A stretch of 64,000 bases of DNA from Tetracladium setigerum (taxonomy: Eukaryota > Ascomycota > Leotiomycetes > Helotiales). Each line of letters begins with the position of its first letter. Within the stretch, counting starts at the first letter, position 1. The position numbers and the translations under genes were made by a program. The stretch is from NCBI GenBank assembly GCA_031472005.1, contig PZJY01000009.1, positions 2,232,001-2,296,000 on the forward strand, given 5' to 3'. This document shows positions 1 to 11,630 of the stretch, in pieces. A model generated the notes under the pieces. That model had not been told where the DNA came from and ran no database searches. It saw nothing but the letters and a program-made list of their open reading frames with translations.

Positions 1-330
1 ACTTTACTTTAATATAAGCCGAGAATCGAATAAAAGAGCTAGAAGCTTAATTAGATCTATATAAACCAAGGAAGCGCCGAAAGGTCCAGACATCTCCGAA
101 TTCGAGGTTCGTAGACGCCAGGGCTATTAGATCGGCCCAGATTAAAGCTGGAGAGCTCGGAGTAGTATTAATCGATTCGGAGTCATCTACTAAATCTAAA
201 TCTGTCGGGGATTTTATAGAAGTCGATGCGTTATAGAGATATTAAGTGTTGAATGTAAAGTGGTGGATTTTAGTGGGGTGGCCAGAAAGGGGGGGTGGCC
301 AGAAAGGGGGGGTGGGGACTTATCAGGTCT
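1..330 (+). mobile_element. Decayed 3' end of a DNA transposon (pogo/Tc1-like DDE element), truncated by the window edge
   Basis: The stretch is AT-rich and crowded with stop codons, yet it still yields transposase-like peptide pieces when read in short segments. The clearest is TKEAPKGPDISEFEVRRQG near 65-125, which resembles the C-terminal tail of fungal pogo-type DDE transposases; this is family recognition from memory. The coding remnant is followed at about 280-320 by two direct copies of GGTGGCCAGAAAGGGGGG, which look like terminal-repeat material. The TAG and TAA stops are compatible with C-to-T decay (repeat-induced point mutation), but there is no reference copy to compare. The left part lies outside the window, so element length and terminal inverted repeats cannot be checked. 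Confidence 0.45.
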
Positions 331-527
331 TCAAATCCCGAGAATCATCACAATCCAATCAACAACAACAAACCAAACATCAACATCAATACTTAGCTGA
401 GATATACAGTATACAGTGTACTTACTCTAATTTTGCTATACATCTCAAAAATCACAACCAACACAACTCAACACCAACAACAACCACACGACAAAGAACC
501 CCCCAAAACCGAAGGAAAAAAAAAAAA

Positions 528-940
528 ATGGCAACCATTGCACCACTCCGCACAGCAGCTCTGGCAGCAATAGCAGCCATCGGGGCCGTCGTCGTTGTCG
601 ACAAAACAGTCTTCAAACCATCTATCTCCAACGCCATTGCGAATGGCGTGCGCAGGGATCTCGATAGCTACAACTCCGGTGTCGATCCTGCGGAGGAGGA
701 GGTGAATACCAGGTATGCTTCCTCTCTCCATTTCTTCTTGCTTTTTGATGGGATTTTTGATTTTTGAGATGTGATGTTTTGTGGTTTTTGGGAACTTCAA
801 GTGCTGATATTTTGTTTTGGATGGTTAGCGAGCATATGTTGTTTGATCGAACGAAATTACTCCAAGACGTGAAGGCGAGAAAACCTTGGAATCAGAGTTA
901 TGCTGAGAAGGAGATGAGTGCGAGAGCGAGGGGACATTGA
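528..940 (+). CDS. Small single-pass membrane protein, function unknown
   Basis: Two exons (528-712 and 829-940) join across a GT-AG intron (713-828) to give 98 residues. The ATG follows an A-rich leader of thirteen consecutive A residues, a favourable fungal start context. Residues about 8-26 form one Ala/Ile/Val helix (ALAAIAAIGAVVVV) right after a short basic N-terminus. This arrangement fits a mitochondrial inner-membrane or other organellar single-pass protein. The rest is hydrophilic and ends in a charged tail with WNQSYAEKEM. I do not recognise the family. A role in a mitochondrial membrane complex is only a guess from size and topology. There is no close neighbour; the next gene starts 2.1 kb away on the same strand. 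Confidence 0.6.
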
Positions 941-3052
941 ACGGAGAGGGAAAGGGAATGTGGTGGGTGGTGACATATGAGATTGGAAATGCCTCGGATT
1001 TTGCATACTTTTTGGGGGAAGGAGTTTGGGTTGGGAGTTTTTGATTTTGATGGATTGGCATATTTGTATATACTGTACTCCTTCTTATAGGAGAGTTCGT
1101 GAGTGGAGGGTCGCGAGTGGAGGAACAGTACACCTATACTTTCCTGAAATTGTGTGCATCGAATTAAGTTGTGGAAATGATAATACTTTTGAGATATTTT
1201 GGAGCTCAAGATAATGAAGCTTGGCTCTTCTATCAAACTGTGAAAGGTGTTGTATCCGTGAACTGAGCAGAATACTGAGTGTAATGGGAGCTTTAAAAGA
1301 ACGAGCAATTGAAAATAACAGAACAAGACAAGCGGATAGCCTGAGAAATTCTACAGTCTCCCCACATTATCATGTTTTTAAAAAGCTTGTCATTGAACAG
1401 TTGCACGGTATGAAGAGGCACCACATTTGAATAAAGCAAAAGCGAAGAAATCAACCAGGAATTACAACACTGCAATTGAAGAAAGAAATCTGCAAATCCC
1501 AAGCGAGAATCCGCTGGTGCTTTCATCTGTCTTAATAAACAGACTAGAATACTTGAGCACTCTGAAAATAATTGAGTTCACAGGAAGGTGTCTTTAAAGC
1601 GAGAAATAATAAGTGACAGGGACTGAGAATACTTGCATTAGATGTGATTGAGTTTTTGAGAACTTGCAGCATCGCTCATCGGATTAAAACATGTCAGTGT
1701 ACTGTACGGTCTCCATATGATATCAGATCCTTTTTCCATCGTTTCGACTTCTTTAAATGGAGTATTTCGGGAGAGAGATCCGACTCTAGGATTTTGTACA
1801 CTTAGATACACTCTGGGGCCTCAAGAAATATCCCCCAACGGATGGAGCTTAGATATATTTGTGAAAACATGCACGTAGCACTAGGCTAGGAACACGATTT
1901 GAGTTGATCCTTGAAATAAATAGGAAGAAACAAACAACGTGAAGGAGAGGATGTAAACCACACTGGACGGTTGCACGGAGAAGGTGAACATTTGAAATTA
2001 CGAATGGCTTGAACGATGCCTGTCTACCTAGGTAGTGTTGTGCTGTTGAAATCGAGGTACAGCACATGAGCACTTACGGGCGGTGGTAGAAAGAGGTAGG
2101 CGCTAAATACTATATTTAATTGTGTCAGTATTCGAATATCTCGGAGATTTTCTGACTCAACCATTCCCAGCGAATCACACAAGCATGTCGTCTTTCTTTG
2201 GCTCTCAGCCGCAATTTTTACAGCTCCGCGGAGACCCCACGGAGATTCGGAGAAAGCAACTTTGATATTGTGAACATTCGCTTTGAGATACCCCTTCTAT
2301 GTATATATAATTAGAGGCAATATCATAGCATAGCGCCACAAACTCGGAATTGAGATCGACAATCCCTTTTCGTCGAGGAGTGGACTTGGCTCCGGAGCGA
2401 CAATTCTACAGCCCGTTACTTTGGGAACGCAACCCTCAAGTATGTGGGAAGAACCTCAAATCAAGAGTCGCATCGAGAGACATTCGCTTAATTCTATGAT
2501 TGAATCCATCAAAGTGTATCTCCCTTCTAGATTATGCTTTTTCCATGCCATGCATTCCTCGCGACTCACGCTTGCCAATTGAAATGCGATATGTGAACCC
2601 CTTTCTCAGCTTACCCCCTCTTCACAAGCTTCCAGTCTCGACGATCCAAAGATAAGAGGTCACCAACCCCAGGAAACCTGGAAGTCCGAGACTCTTCATT
2701 GCTTTTGTTCGCTTGTGATTCAGAGATAAGCTGGGGTACGCCCCCGTCTACAACGTCACTTCAAGACACGCAGTTCGGACGGTAGAACTATATCGCCGTA
2801 GCGAGCCACCACCGAGGAACACGATATGTGCCGTTTCAGCATTTCGTTCATTATTTTGGGGAGTGGGCATTCTCCCAGGGTGCAGATAAGGATGATTCTG
2901 TCTCCTTTCTCCTTTCTCTTTTATAACTCATATGTCCCAGGTGCACCCCAAGCCGATTTTAAGTTCTGAGCCATGAAATCCATCACTTCCTGACAGTTTC
3001 ACGACGAACGTCTTCCCTACCTGGCGCCTTTTTGTAACATTTAACGGCAATC
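941..3052. other. Intergenic region, 2.1 kb
   Basis: No convincing coding frame is visible on either strand: open frames are short, lack splice continuity and overlap each other. The last 400 bases before 3053 are less AT-rich and pyrimidine-rich and probably hold the promoter and leader of the downstream GPCR gene. No RNA gene is recognised. Confidence 0.5.
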
Positions 3053-4734
3053 ATGGCGGTGCTTTCGGCGCCTTCGTCGCCCCATGAAGTGTGGGTTTTG
3101 AGTACAGTTATTTTGGTCGTCTCTGTGCTTTCTGCTTGTGGAGCCGCCTTCATCGCACTAAGTTTTATCGTAAGTTGGACAAGATCAACAATAAAAATAC
3201 CATATCTAACTAGAATAGTGTTTTAAATCTCTGCGGGGTTTTCGTCATCAATTAATTTTGTATGTTGGGTGCTATCCTGACCGAAGTCTTTTGCCTGCTG
3301 GCGCTCGTACACATCTTGGACATCGCAGCGCTTCATGAAGCAAGCCGTCCAGTTACAATAAGTTTTCATAGCTCGAGAAGCCTAATAAATGAAAAGAGAC
3401 TGGAAAAATTATTCTAACTAACATATCTTAACAAAGAGGTCTTGGCATCAGCGATTTCTGGATGGCAATAAACTTCCTCTCCTCCGCCGCCATGAATCTT
3501 TCCGGCCGACCCATCAGAGCGCCCAAACAAAAAAGTTTCTGTAGTTTCAATGGCTTCATGGTTCAAGTCTTTGTTGTCCAGAGTAAGTCATTCGTCCATT
3601 CACCCACATACCTAGCGAAACCATTTCAACTAATCAAGTCCTTCTTCAGCTGATTACTGGGTTTTGATCATCGCTGTATGCACCTACTTAATCCTTGCGG
3701 ATCACAAGAGATGGGCAAAATGGATCCAAGATCACAGTTATATCATCTGGATTCTTCCCTGGTTGCTTTCCATTTTATGGGCGACCCTGGGTTTAACAAT
3801 CACAGGATACGGCGATATTGGAGCTTGTAAGACTAAGACCGCAACCCCCTTCCCACACTCCACCATCTTACCACATTTTCCCATTTCCAGATCAAAACTA
3901 AAGTTTATCAGGGTGCTGGTTCACAAGCGATAGAACGCGTCTCCTCGTCAACTTCCTCCCCCGCTGGTTCATCATCATCGCAATCCTCGCACTTTACATC
4001 CGGCTCTACTTCATCATCCACAACGCCCATCACCGCTTTCGCTCCTTTGACGATGTCGAGCTCACATCTGAGAGCATCAACAACAACCTTCCTTCCCTAA
4101 CTGACACCACCACTACTATTACATCGACATCGCAGAACCAAAGTAGGAGGAGTAAGATAGTGTTGAAGTTTTCTCAGAGTGCGAGCGCGAGTGCTTCGGA
4201 CGATGTGGCTGTGTTGGAGGCGGGGAGGCCAGGGAGAGTGACGCATGGGAGGTCGACTACTATGTTGAAACGGGTAAGTTTTAATCAAGAGTCGAGATGA
4301 GTCGAGTCGAATTGAGATGAGTTGAGATGTGTTGAGTTGAGTTGAGATCAGGATTTGCACTATATGTACTAGAACTGGGGACTAACTTACTGAAACTTGG
4401 TGTAGGTTTCTTATCAAATGATGGCCTACCCAATCGTATATCTGCTCATTTGGACAATTCCAACGACAATTCGGATATATCAATCTACGACTAGTAAAGC
4501 AGCCCCATTCTCCATTGGGACAGTTGATAAAGTGAGTTGATTTTTCCCACCCTCTCCATCTATACTGTACTTGGTTCTTTGTGGGGAATCCTTTTACTGA
4601 TCAAATGCTTGTTCTTTTGGGTAAAGGCTTGCATTGTGATTCAGGGATTGGCAGATGCGATTGTGTATGGCTGGAATGAACATACGTGGGGAGTTTGGCG
4701 TACGGTTTTTAGAAAGCAGCGCGCGGGGACGTGA
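3053..4734 (+). CDS. Seven-transmembrane G-protein-coupled receptor, Git3/cAMP-receptor-like
   Basis: Seven exons (3053-3169, 3219-3259, 3437-3582, 3650-3826, 3912-4273, 4406-4531, 4627-4734) join in frame to 358 residues, all with GT-AG introns. The protein is a plasma-membrane receptor of the fungal Git3/cAMP-receptor-like class, which signals nutrient status to heterotrimeric G proteins. Recognisable segments are TM1 (LSTVILVVSVLSACGAAFIA), FRHQLILGLGISDFW in TM2, the conserved extracellular Cys in KSFCSFNGF, DYWVLIIAVCTYLILADHKR in TM3, WILPWLLSILWATLG in TM4, and GYGDIGAWCWF in the second extracellular loop. A Ser-rich third cytoplasmic loop follows at about residues 215-275. The C-terminal pair of helices contains YPIVYLLIWTIPTTIRIYQ. 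Intron 5 carries a degenerate GAGTT/GAGAT pentanucleotide repeat. Ligand unknown; glucose, other carbon sources or cAMP are family-level possibilities. Confidence 0.85.
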
Positions 4735-7671
4735 AAGACGGGTATAATTGAGAGAGAGTCTAATAATGTATAGTATAAGAGTTTTGATATCCAGTTTAGA
4801 TTTCTAGTAGAATTAGTCAGCCGGGTGCTATCCTTTGGGCGTTGAGGTCCGAGGATTTGGGATATTTTCAGCAGTTTCCATAAATACCATAAGTGTCACA
4901 ACATAAGACACCACTTTCTCTCAATTCTTTTCTTCCATGTCCCAAAATTGGTCTTCCCGTCCCTCCCTCTCTCACTTACGAATCTGATGTAGTAGTGGGG
5001 CGGGAATCAGGCGGAGGAGGCGAGAGTCTCAAATGTGCAGCTTTAGGGAGAGAAGCACGGATGAGGGTTGGGCCGCAACTGCAGTTGCGCTCTGGGAAGG
5101 GGTGGTCGTGCATTTGTTTTTGCATGTGCGTTTGCGAGGTTGGTGGCCCATGGTAGGCTGGATGGTGGAGTAGAGTAAGGACTCAAGAGACCCTGTGTTT
5201 GCATTTCCCAGGATGAAGAGGGAGATAGATATCTTTGGGAAGATTTCTCCGCTGCTTCCACACTCGTCAAAAATACAACAAACAAACGCGAAGAATGCCA
5301 CGAGAGATGCAACTTTGAGATTGATGATTTCTATCCGTCTGATGGCGAAAACGGCCAGCCTTGGATCGATACTTGGTAATTGTATTGACATATGGAGAAG
5401 AAGAAGACAGTTATGAGAATGTGAATTCTTGGTGCAGGTGTGTTTGGATGCTTGGCTGTTCCCTTTTGTCGGGTTTCTCCTCGCAACGCTCACAAACAGT
5501 GCCCTGCCTGAACACCGGTAAGTATTGAGTATGTGATTGAATTGAGAATTGACCCCATTTCGAACAACATATTGTACCAAACAGTCTAGCGGAGTAATGT
5601 AACATGGGATTTGTGATCACGTGACCACACCCGTCGACGAGAATTCATATGCATAAAGCTGCCGTCGGGCTGCTAAACAGAGATGTGGCAAACAATGTTT
5701 CTTGTAGACTACTCCTTATATCCATGTATGATATCTTGATGGGCCCGTCGCCTGGATGACAATAAAGCCGAGCAAGCCGCAACCGTATGCAAAGAACTGT
5801 GTTGCATGTTGGTTGCAACGACTGAAAAACGACTCGATGCATGGTAGCATATGAAATAACCCAAATCGCAGTTCATGAAGATATGAGATATGTTTAGAGT
5901 TGTAAACTTCATCCTGATGTCATTAACGCTGTTGTTCTTTTCATAGAAAGCAATTATAGACCGGGATCTTTCGAGACGTCATGCCATGGATGATGGATGA
6001 TGGAGAAGCTCCGTCGCAACTTGCAACATCCATGCAAAAATCTCACGAGAGAACACCGGAAGCTCAACCGACAACCTTCTGACCCTCTTATACTCCATAT
6101 CCATTACATGAAATCAGACCACATCCGGAAACCCGCAATAATAAATTGAATTCTGTACAACTAAAAGAAGTGCAACGAGAGTCTAGACTGGTGCTATCTC
6201 GCCGAGTACCGCCTCTGGTGAAGATAAAAAGGGGGCATCTTCAGCTTAGGCATCCAAACTTTCAGATGCGTTTGACACTACTCGAGCCTCTTCAGCGCCT
6301 TAATGGGGCGAGTTTCAAGGCGAGGTAAACAAACCTTCCTTTTAATAGTAAGCCTATCTTCGATGGACGAGAGGCGAGCGAAGTGGTGGTGCAACCGCGG
6401 AGCCAAGTATTCCTCCTTCACTAATAATGGGATGGGCATCAACAACTCTACGTACCCAACGAACAGGTTTGCCGAAGGCCTTTGAAGATCAACAACCCCT
6501 TTTATGCACTTAGGCGGAGCGAAGGATGTGATACAAGCAATGCTGTATTACCATTACTCGTACACTTGACGAGCGTTTGAAGAGAGGAAGGCGATGAGGA
6601 TATGTGGTAGGGAATAGACGGATAGTGAATATAAAAGAAGCACAAGAAAAGAAGAAGTTGAAGTTCTCTGTAATAACTGACAGTAAATATCGCCACCCTC
6701 CATCTGATATGTGGATGACAAACGCAGGGTCCGAGACGGCGAAAAGTTGTCCTGTGGCAGCGCAGCAATGAGGTCACCTGCAACTCTCGACCTCAGCATT
6801 TACGGTACATATGTACATATCTTTACTGCGAAATACCAGCAACTCCCTGCCCCATTTCTCCCCAAATTCCCACAAGCGTCAAGCAAAGAAAGGCTGCACT
6901 CCTTGCATTGTGATATATTAGAGCCGCAGTAAGGGGAGGGACAAGGGCTTACCATTGACGCCCAACTCACCATCCTGACGAGGACAATAAACTCTCTTTT
7001 TCCCTGGCACGGCAACACTTTATCGTCGTCGTCGTCGACTCCTTTTTTTGTTGCGTCCTCCTCCTCCTTCTGCACTTTGCGATCACCTCACCACCACGCC
7101 CCTTACTCTCGGGTTCTCTTGCGATATCTTGTGCGTCGACAGCTTGATTGTAACTGTTTGCTGTTCGTGCGACGGTCTTTTTCTGCGATAAACACCTCTT
7201 GGCTGCTTTGCCCTTTCATTACCGCGGGGTAGGCAACCAACCGGCGAAGACGACAACAACACAGGACATGCGCATGCGAGCACAACAGGGCAATCACCAG
7301 TTCCGGAGCTTTGCAGAAGTCAGAATCATTTGTGGTTTTATTGGTAGTTTTTGCGATCCAGCGGGGGAATAAGTTCGCCTCGAAATACTCGGTGTTGGAG
7401 GGTGTGTTCAGAGTAATGGCTTCCTTCCTTCAGCACGGATATATTCCAGTTGCTTCTTTCCCGGGACCACTTGCTGACATTCGATGTGTTCCTACCTAGT
7501 ATTTTACGAGCAACAATTCGAGTGTGTACTAGAAGTTAAGTCCAACGACCATTCCAGCGCCCAACAATTTGTCCTCGCGGCGAAATCGAGTCATAGCGAG
7601 TTTTTTTCCATACCCCACGATATACAATTTTCGAAAGGAGGGGCACTCTATCTTGGAAAACATCACGCACA
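4735..7671. other. Intergenic region, 2.9 kb, including the probable long leader of the next gene
   Basis: No convincing gene. Overlapping short frames on both strands around 4.9-5.6 kb have no splice continuity or recognisable motif. From about 7000 to 7671 the sequence becomes pyrimidine-rich, with CTC, TCGTCG and CTTTTTC tracts, which looks like the promoter and a long 5' leader of the gene starting at 7672. That leader contains small upstream open frames such as one near 7415-7499. Confidence 0.45.
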
Positions 7672-10382
7672 ATGGGAGACAGATATCGATACTCTCGACC
7701 ACGGTCGCCAGTCTTCAATCCTGGGAGGACCTCACTCCCTATCAATGTCAGCGGTTGGGCCTCAGACCATCATCATGACCACCACTTGCATGCCATCCCG
7801 TCCTCACGCCGCGAAATCATCCAGCCGTCTGGGTCTCGAAGCGGCAGCGGAAGTACAGGAAACTCAGGTGGGATTGTAACCACATACAAGATCAAGGCGG
7901 ACCCTCCCCCTCGCGCATCGAGCGCAACTACGAGGGCAAGGCGATCATCTACGATGGACTCCAGCAGTAGACCGCCGCCAATAATCACAACTACGAGCCG
8001 ACCACTGAGGCCAGTCATACATAGTGGGGGCGCCAGGCCATCAAGTCCTATGAGGAACCCATACCGATCGAGTGAAGACGAGTTCTATACAATTCCTGCT
8101 AGTTCTCATCATCATGGACACCGAAAAACATACAGTGCAACAATGGACAATGCGGACATGAACCGATTAGCACGAGAAAGAGAATCGAATAGATTGCGGA
8201 TTGGAAGTGGCAGAGAAGGAACTTTGTATGTTGGCACAAGAGCTCGTCCGGGACCTACGTATTCTACTGCGCGCCGTGCCGAGGCCAATGACTACGTTGA
8301 GGATGGATATGGGTATACAGGACCGAGAGAATTGGTTCAACACGACTTGAACAGGACAGCACCTAGGCACCATACGAGAAGGGACAGCAGCGAGAGCTCA
8401 CGAAGGCCAACAACTATTTCTGGCTACCATGATCTTTTACCCAGGCCACAAGACTCTAGGGAAAGGGAGAGAGGACCACCTCCAAGCACAAGAGGGTTTG
8501 ACAGGATCCCAGGAAGGGTTACGTCTTGGGATCAAGGACCAAGTAGGGGAGCAGTCGCACCGTTAGATCCTGTTCCAAGGCCCCCTCCTTTTGAGCCTAT
8601 CGATCCGATTAGGAGGACTGGGTCCGCCAGACCATCGAACGTATATCACGATAGTCGAGATTCACGGCGCACCTCAAGAGATGACCGCTATGAAGTCAGA
8701 GACGATGACCGTCGCAAGCCATCTCGGAAAGATACATATGATGATGAGGTTGAGCAAAGAGGGTTCGGCATCAGGACAGAGAAGCCAGAGTGGAGCGATC
8801 AAAGAAGCGATCGGGTAGAAAGATCAGACCGTTCTGACAACAGAAGTGATCGTCCACCACCACGACCCGAGAGACCGGATCGATATGGTAGAGAGTATTC
8901 CGATGAAGATCGTACAGAACACAAGGGCAGAGATGCACTTGCTACCGGCATCAGTCTTGCTGGGGCAGCGCTTGGATTGACCGCTGCAAAGAACTCGCTA
9001 AGCAATCGCGACGATAAAGATGACCGGGAAGACCGAAAACGTAGAGAATATGAGGAAGATTCACGAAGACGCCGAGAGAGGGATGAAAGTAGGGATGCGA
9101 AAGAGCGACGATACCGTGAGAGCGAGTCGGACAGGTCTCCACGGGACTTCCCTCAACCCAGAGATAGGGATAGGGACGCCTCTAGGGATCCAAGGGAGAT
9201 TGGTCCACCACCACCGCTACGCGAGGTACCCCCTACGCCCCAGGCCCACCACCACCGCAACGTGATGTGCCACCTTACGTCCCAGAGCCTGCATCTTACC
9301 TTGATCCTCTGGGTCGAGACCCGAGAGATCGTCCATCTTCTCGATCCGGCAGAGATCTTGAGCCGGATAGGCGAGAGAGACACCTACATCCAGGTTTGAG
9401 TGGCAGTGCGATTGATGATAGGTCAGATGGCTCAGATGCCGCTGGCCCCCCTCGGCCTCGACGTGAAAGTCGCGCCAGACGAGAATCAACAAATCAACCG
9501 CCAGCCTTCAATCCTAAAGACACGATGGACCTCAAGGCTCTCAAGGATGCTCTGAATGCTCAAGATGCCTCAGCGCCGCCACCAATCCCACCCAAAGAGC
9601 CACTGACAACAACCAATCGAACTCCAAGGGGATCAATGACCCGAGATCCTCGCGAGGTAGCAGATATCCGATCAGGTTTGGATGATCGAAGATCCCGGGA
9701 CCTTGTTCAAATGGGTGATGAACGACAACCTCGTGTCGTCTCTCCCCCACGTGAGAAACTCGATCCAAAACCAGTGAAAGGTATTCTGAGGCAACCCCGT
9801 CCTGCGTTCCCAGAAGATCCATCTCCTGTTCGTGAAGGTGTAGCACCTCTTAAGGATGCAAAGAAAGACGGCGTCCCACCTGATGCAAGATGGACCAAGA
9901 TCTCTAGAAAAATGGTCAGCCCAGCAGCTTTGGAAGCGGGGAAAGAGAGATACGAAGCCAGAGATGACTTTGTCATTGTCCTGAGAGTGCTCAGTCGGGA
10001 CGAGGTACAAGGCTATGCTGAGATCACGCAAAGGATACGAGGTTCGTTCGCACTTTTCTTCCTCTCATAACAAGTCGGCAATATATACTAATCTACAACA
10101 GCGGCACGTGAGGAAGCAGAGTCCATCGAGAAAGAGGACCGCCGACGAGCCCGTCGCGAGCGTCATGAACGTCACAAGCGAGAACGCAACGGCGAGATCC
10201 CACGCGAGAGAAGACATAGACGCCACCGTGAGCACCGTCCAGACTCGGAGGAGGAGTCTGATACTACTGAGGATGACGACGACGATAGAGTGAGAGATGC
10301 ACCGCGGATGTTGGAAGGTGCGCCGAGAAAGAGAGCTGGCTTTGCGGATGAGCCATTGATGAGCGGTGGGCTGGGAAAGTGA
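7672..10382 (+). CDS. Large Arg/Asp/Ser-rich protein with conserved C-terminal domain (DUF8035-like), one apparent frameshift
   Basis: The gene reads as an exon from 7672 to 10041, a GT-AG intron (10042-10101) and a last exon 10102-10382. The frame breaks near 9238-9241: the run CCCC must contain one more C to join the upstream frame (ending LREVPPTP) to the downstream one (PPPPQRDVPPYVPEP). With that base restored it is 883 residues. Residues 1-520 are disordered, rich in R, D, S and P, with many RD/RE/RS dipeptides and one short hydrophobic patch (TGISLAGAALGLTAAK). The C-terminal part is conserved-looking: DARWTKISRKMVSPAALEAG then DDFVIVLRVLSRDEVQGYAE, followed by a basic helix and an acidic stretch. 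It resembles a fungal protein domain that I recall as DUF8035; this is tentative. Role unknown; the composition suggests a cytoplasmic or nuclear scaffold or RNA-binding protein. Confidence 0.65.
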
Positions 10383-11630
10383 GGAATAATAGGTGGCTGA
10401 AATGAGATGTGAAAATACGTGCGTACGTGCTGCTGTATAAGTTTACGAAGTCAACGAAGGTCATGACTATAAATGAATGATTGATTGATTGATTAACCAC
10501 AAGGAGGGAAGCGAGCGAGTATTGGAGAAAACTTAGCGGTAATAAGGGTGATGTGTATTTATGTTACGAAAGAACATAGTTAGTTGGGGATCATAAGAGT
10601 CAGCGACGTAGAAGTGGGAGTGAAGTGGGAAATAAGAGAAAGCGGGAAAGTAAAGAATGATTAATTTATTGGAGTCTTGGGATAAAATGTAACATTGTAT
10701 TTTCAAACAGCGATGACTTATCTTTGGTGTTGTTTGCATTTTTGATAGTGTTGTATGAAAGTGAGGGACATACATGGGAGACTTAGAATACATTTTATGT
10801 GCTATGTGTGATGTAAGATTACTGTTTGAGAGGAGGTATGAGAGAGGTTGGGTAGGGCAGCGCAGAAAAGCAATAGATCACATAGAATCTTCCACCTTGC
10901 GAGTTTGTTAGTTTTGCCAGTTTTGTCTGCATTGAAATCCGTCTTTTCATGCTTTTTGAGCACCGGAAGGGAAAGAGACTAATCTATGTTGATACTCACT
11001 CGCTGCTAGGAAGAGTGTGAAGAGTTAGGTCGTAGATATTGTTTGTCCACTAGTTTTTTTTTGGTCTAGAGGGTGGCTTTTGGTAGTCGTGCTCCTCCTG
11101 AATTTCATTTGTGTAGTCTAGGTCTAGATGATATACAGTAATAAGTAGCTATGCGAGAGGTGCTGGATTATCCGGCGATTTGTGTGGATGCTAGCTGCTT
11201 GTTTCTTTGGAGAAATTTCAATTGAGTGAAGTGCGGAGACGTTGGTTTAGCAAAGGAGTGAGATAACTGGGTAGATTAGGTTGTAGATAGTAGACAGCAG
11301 GTAGTGAGATATTACATATCTTCTCTGTGATCGGTGATGGCTGTGGACGTTTTTAATGCATTCTTTCTTTATTTGCATACATGGGTTTCTCATTCTACGC
11401 CAGTCTAGCAAAGACAGAACCACAATCGCCCTACCTCAATAATGCACCATCCAAACTCCCAATAAACAAAAACTCCATGCAATGCCCGTTCGCTTATGCC
11501 CTCATGAAGTATAAAAGCAAGCACCAAAAGATCGTCAAGATCATCAAATCATAACCGTGCCTCCCAAAAAAACGCCCTTCTTTTTTCCAATTTCCATTTC
11601 AATCCCTTCCCAATAAAGCCTCCACTCCAA
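10383..11630. other. Intergenic region between convergent genes
   Basis: The 1.25 kb separates two genes that converge on it, so it should hold both 3' untranslated regions and terminators. No coding frame or RNA gene is recognised. A TGATTGATTGATTGATT tetranucleotide run lies near 10478-10494. Confidence 0.5.

Noticed and set aside
5029..5580. 183-codon minus-strand open frame
   Set aside because: It starts without a clear context, carries no motif, overlaps open frames on the other strand, and no splicing extends it.
9227..9244. 18-nt GT...AG segment at the frame break in the 7672 gene
   Set aside because: Too short for an intron and a multiple of three, so removing it would not change the frame.
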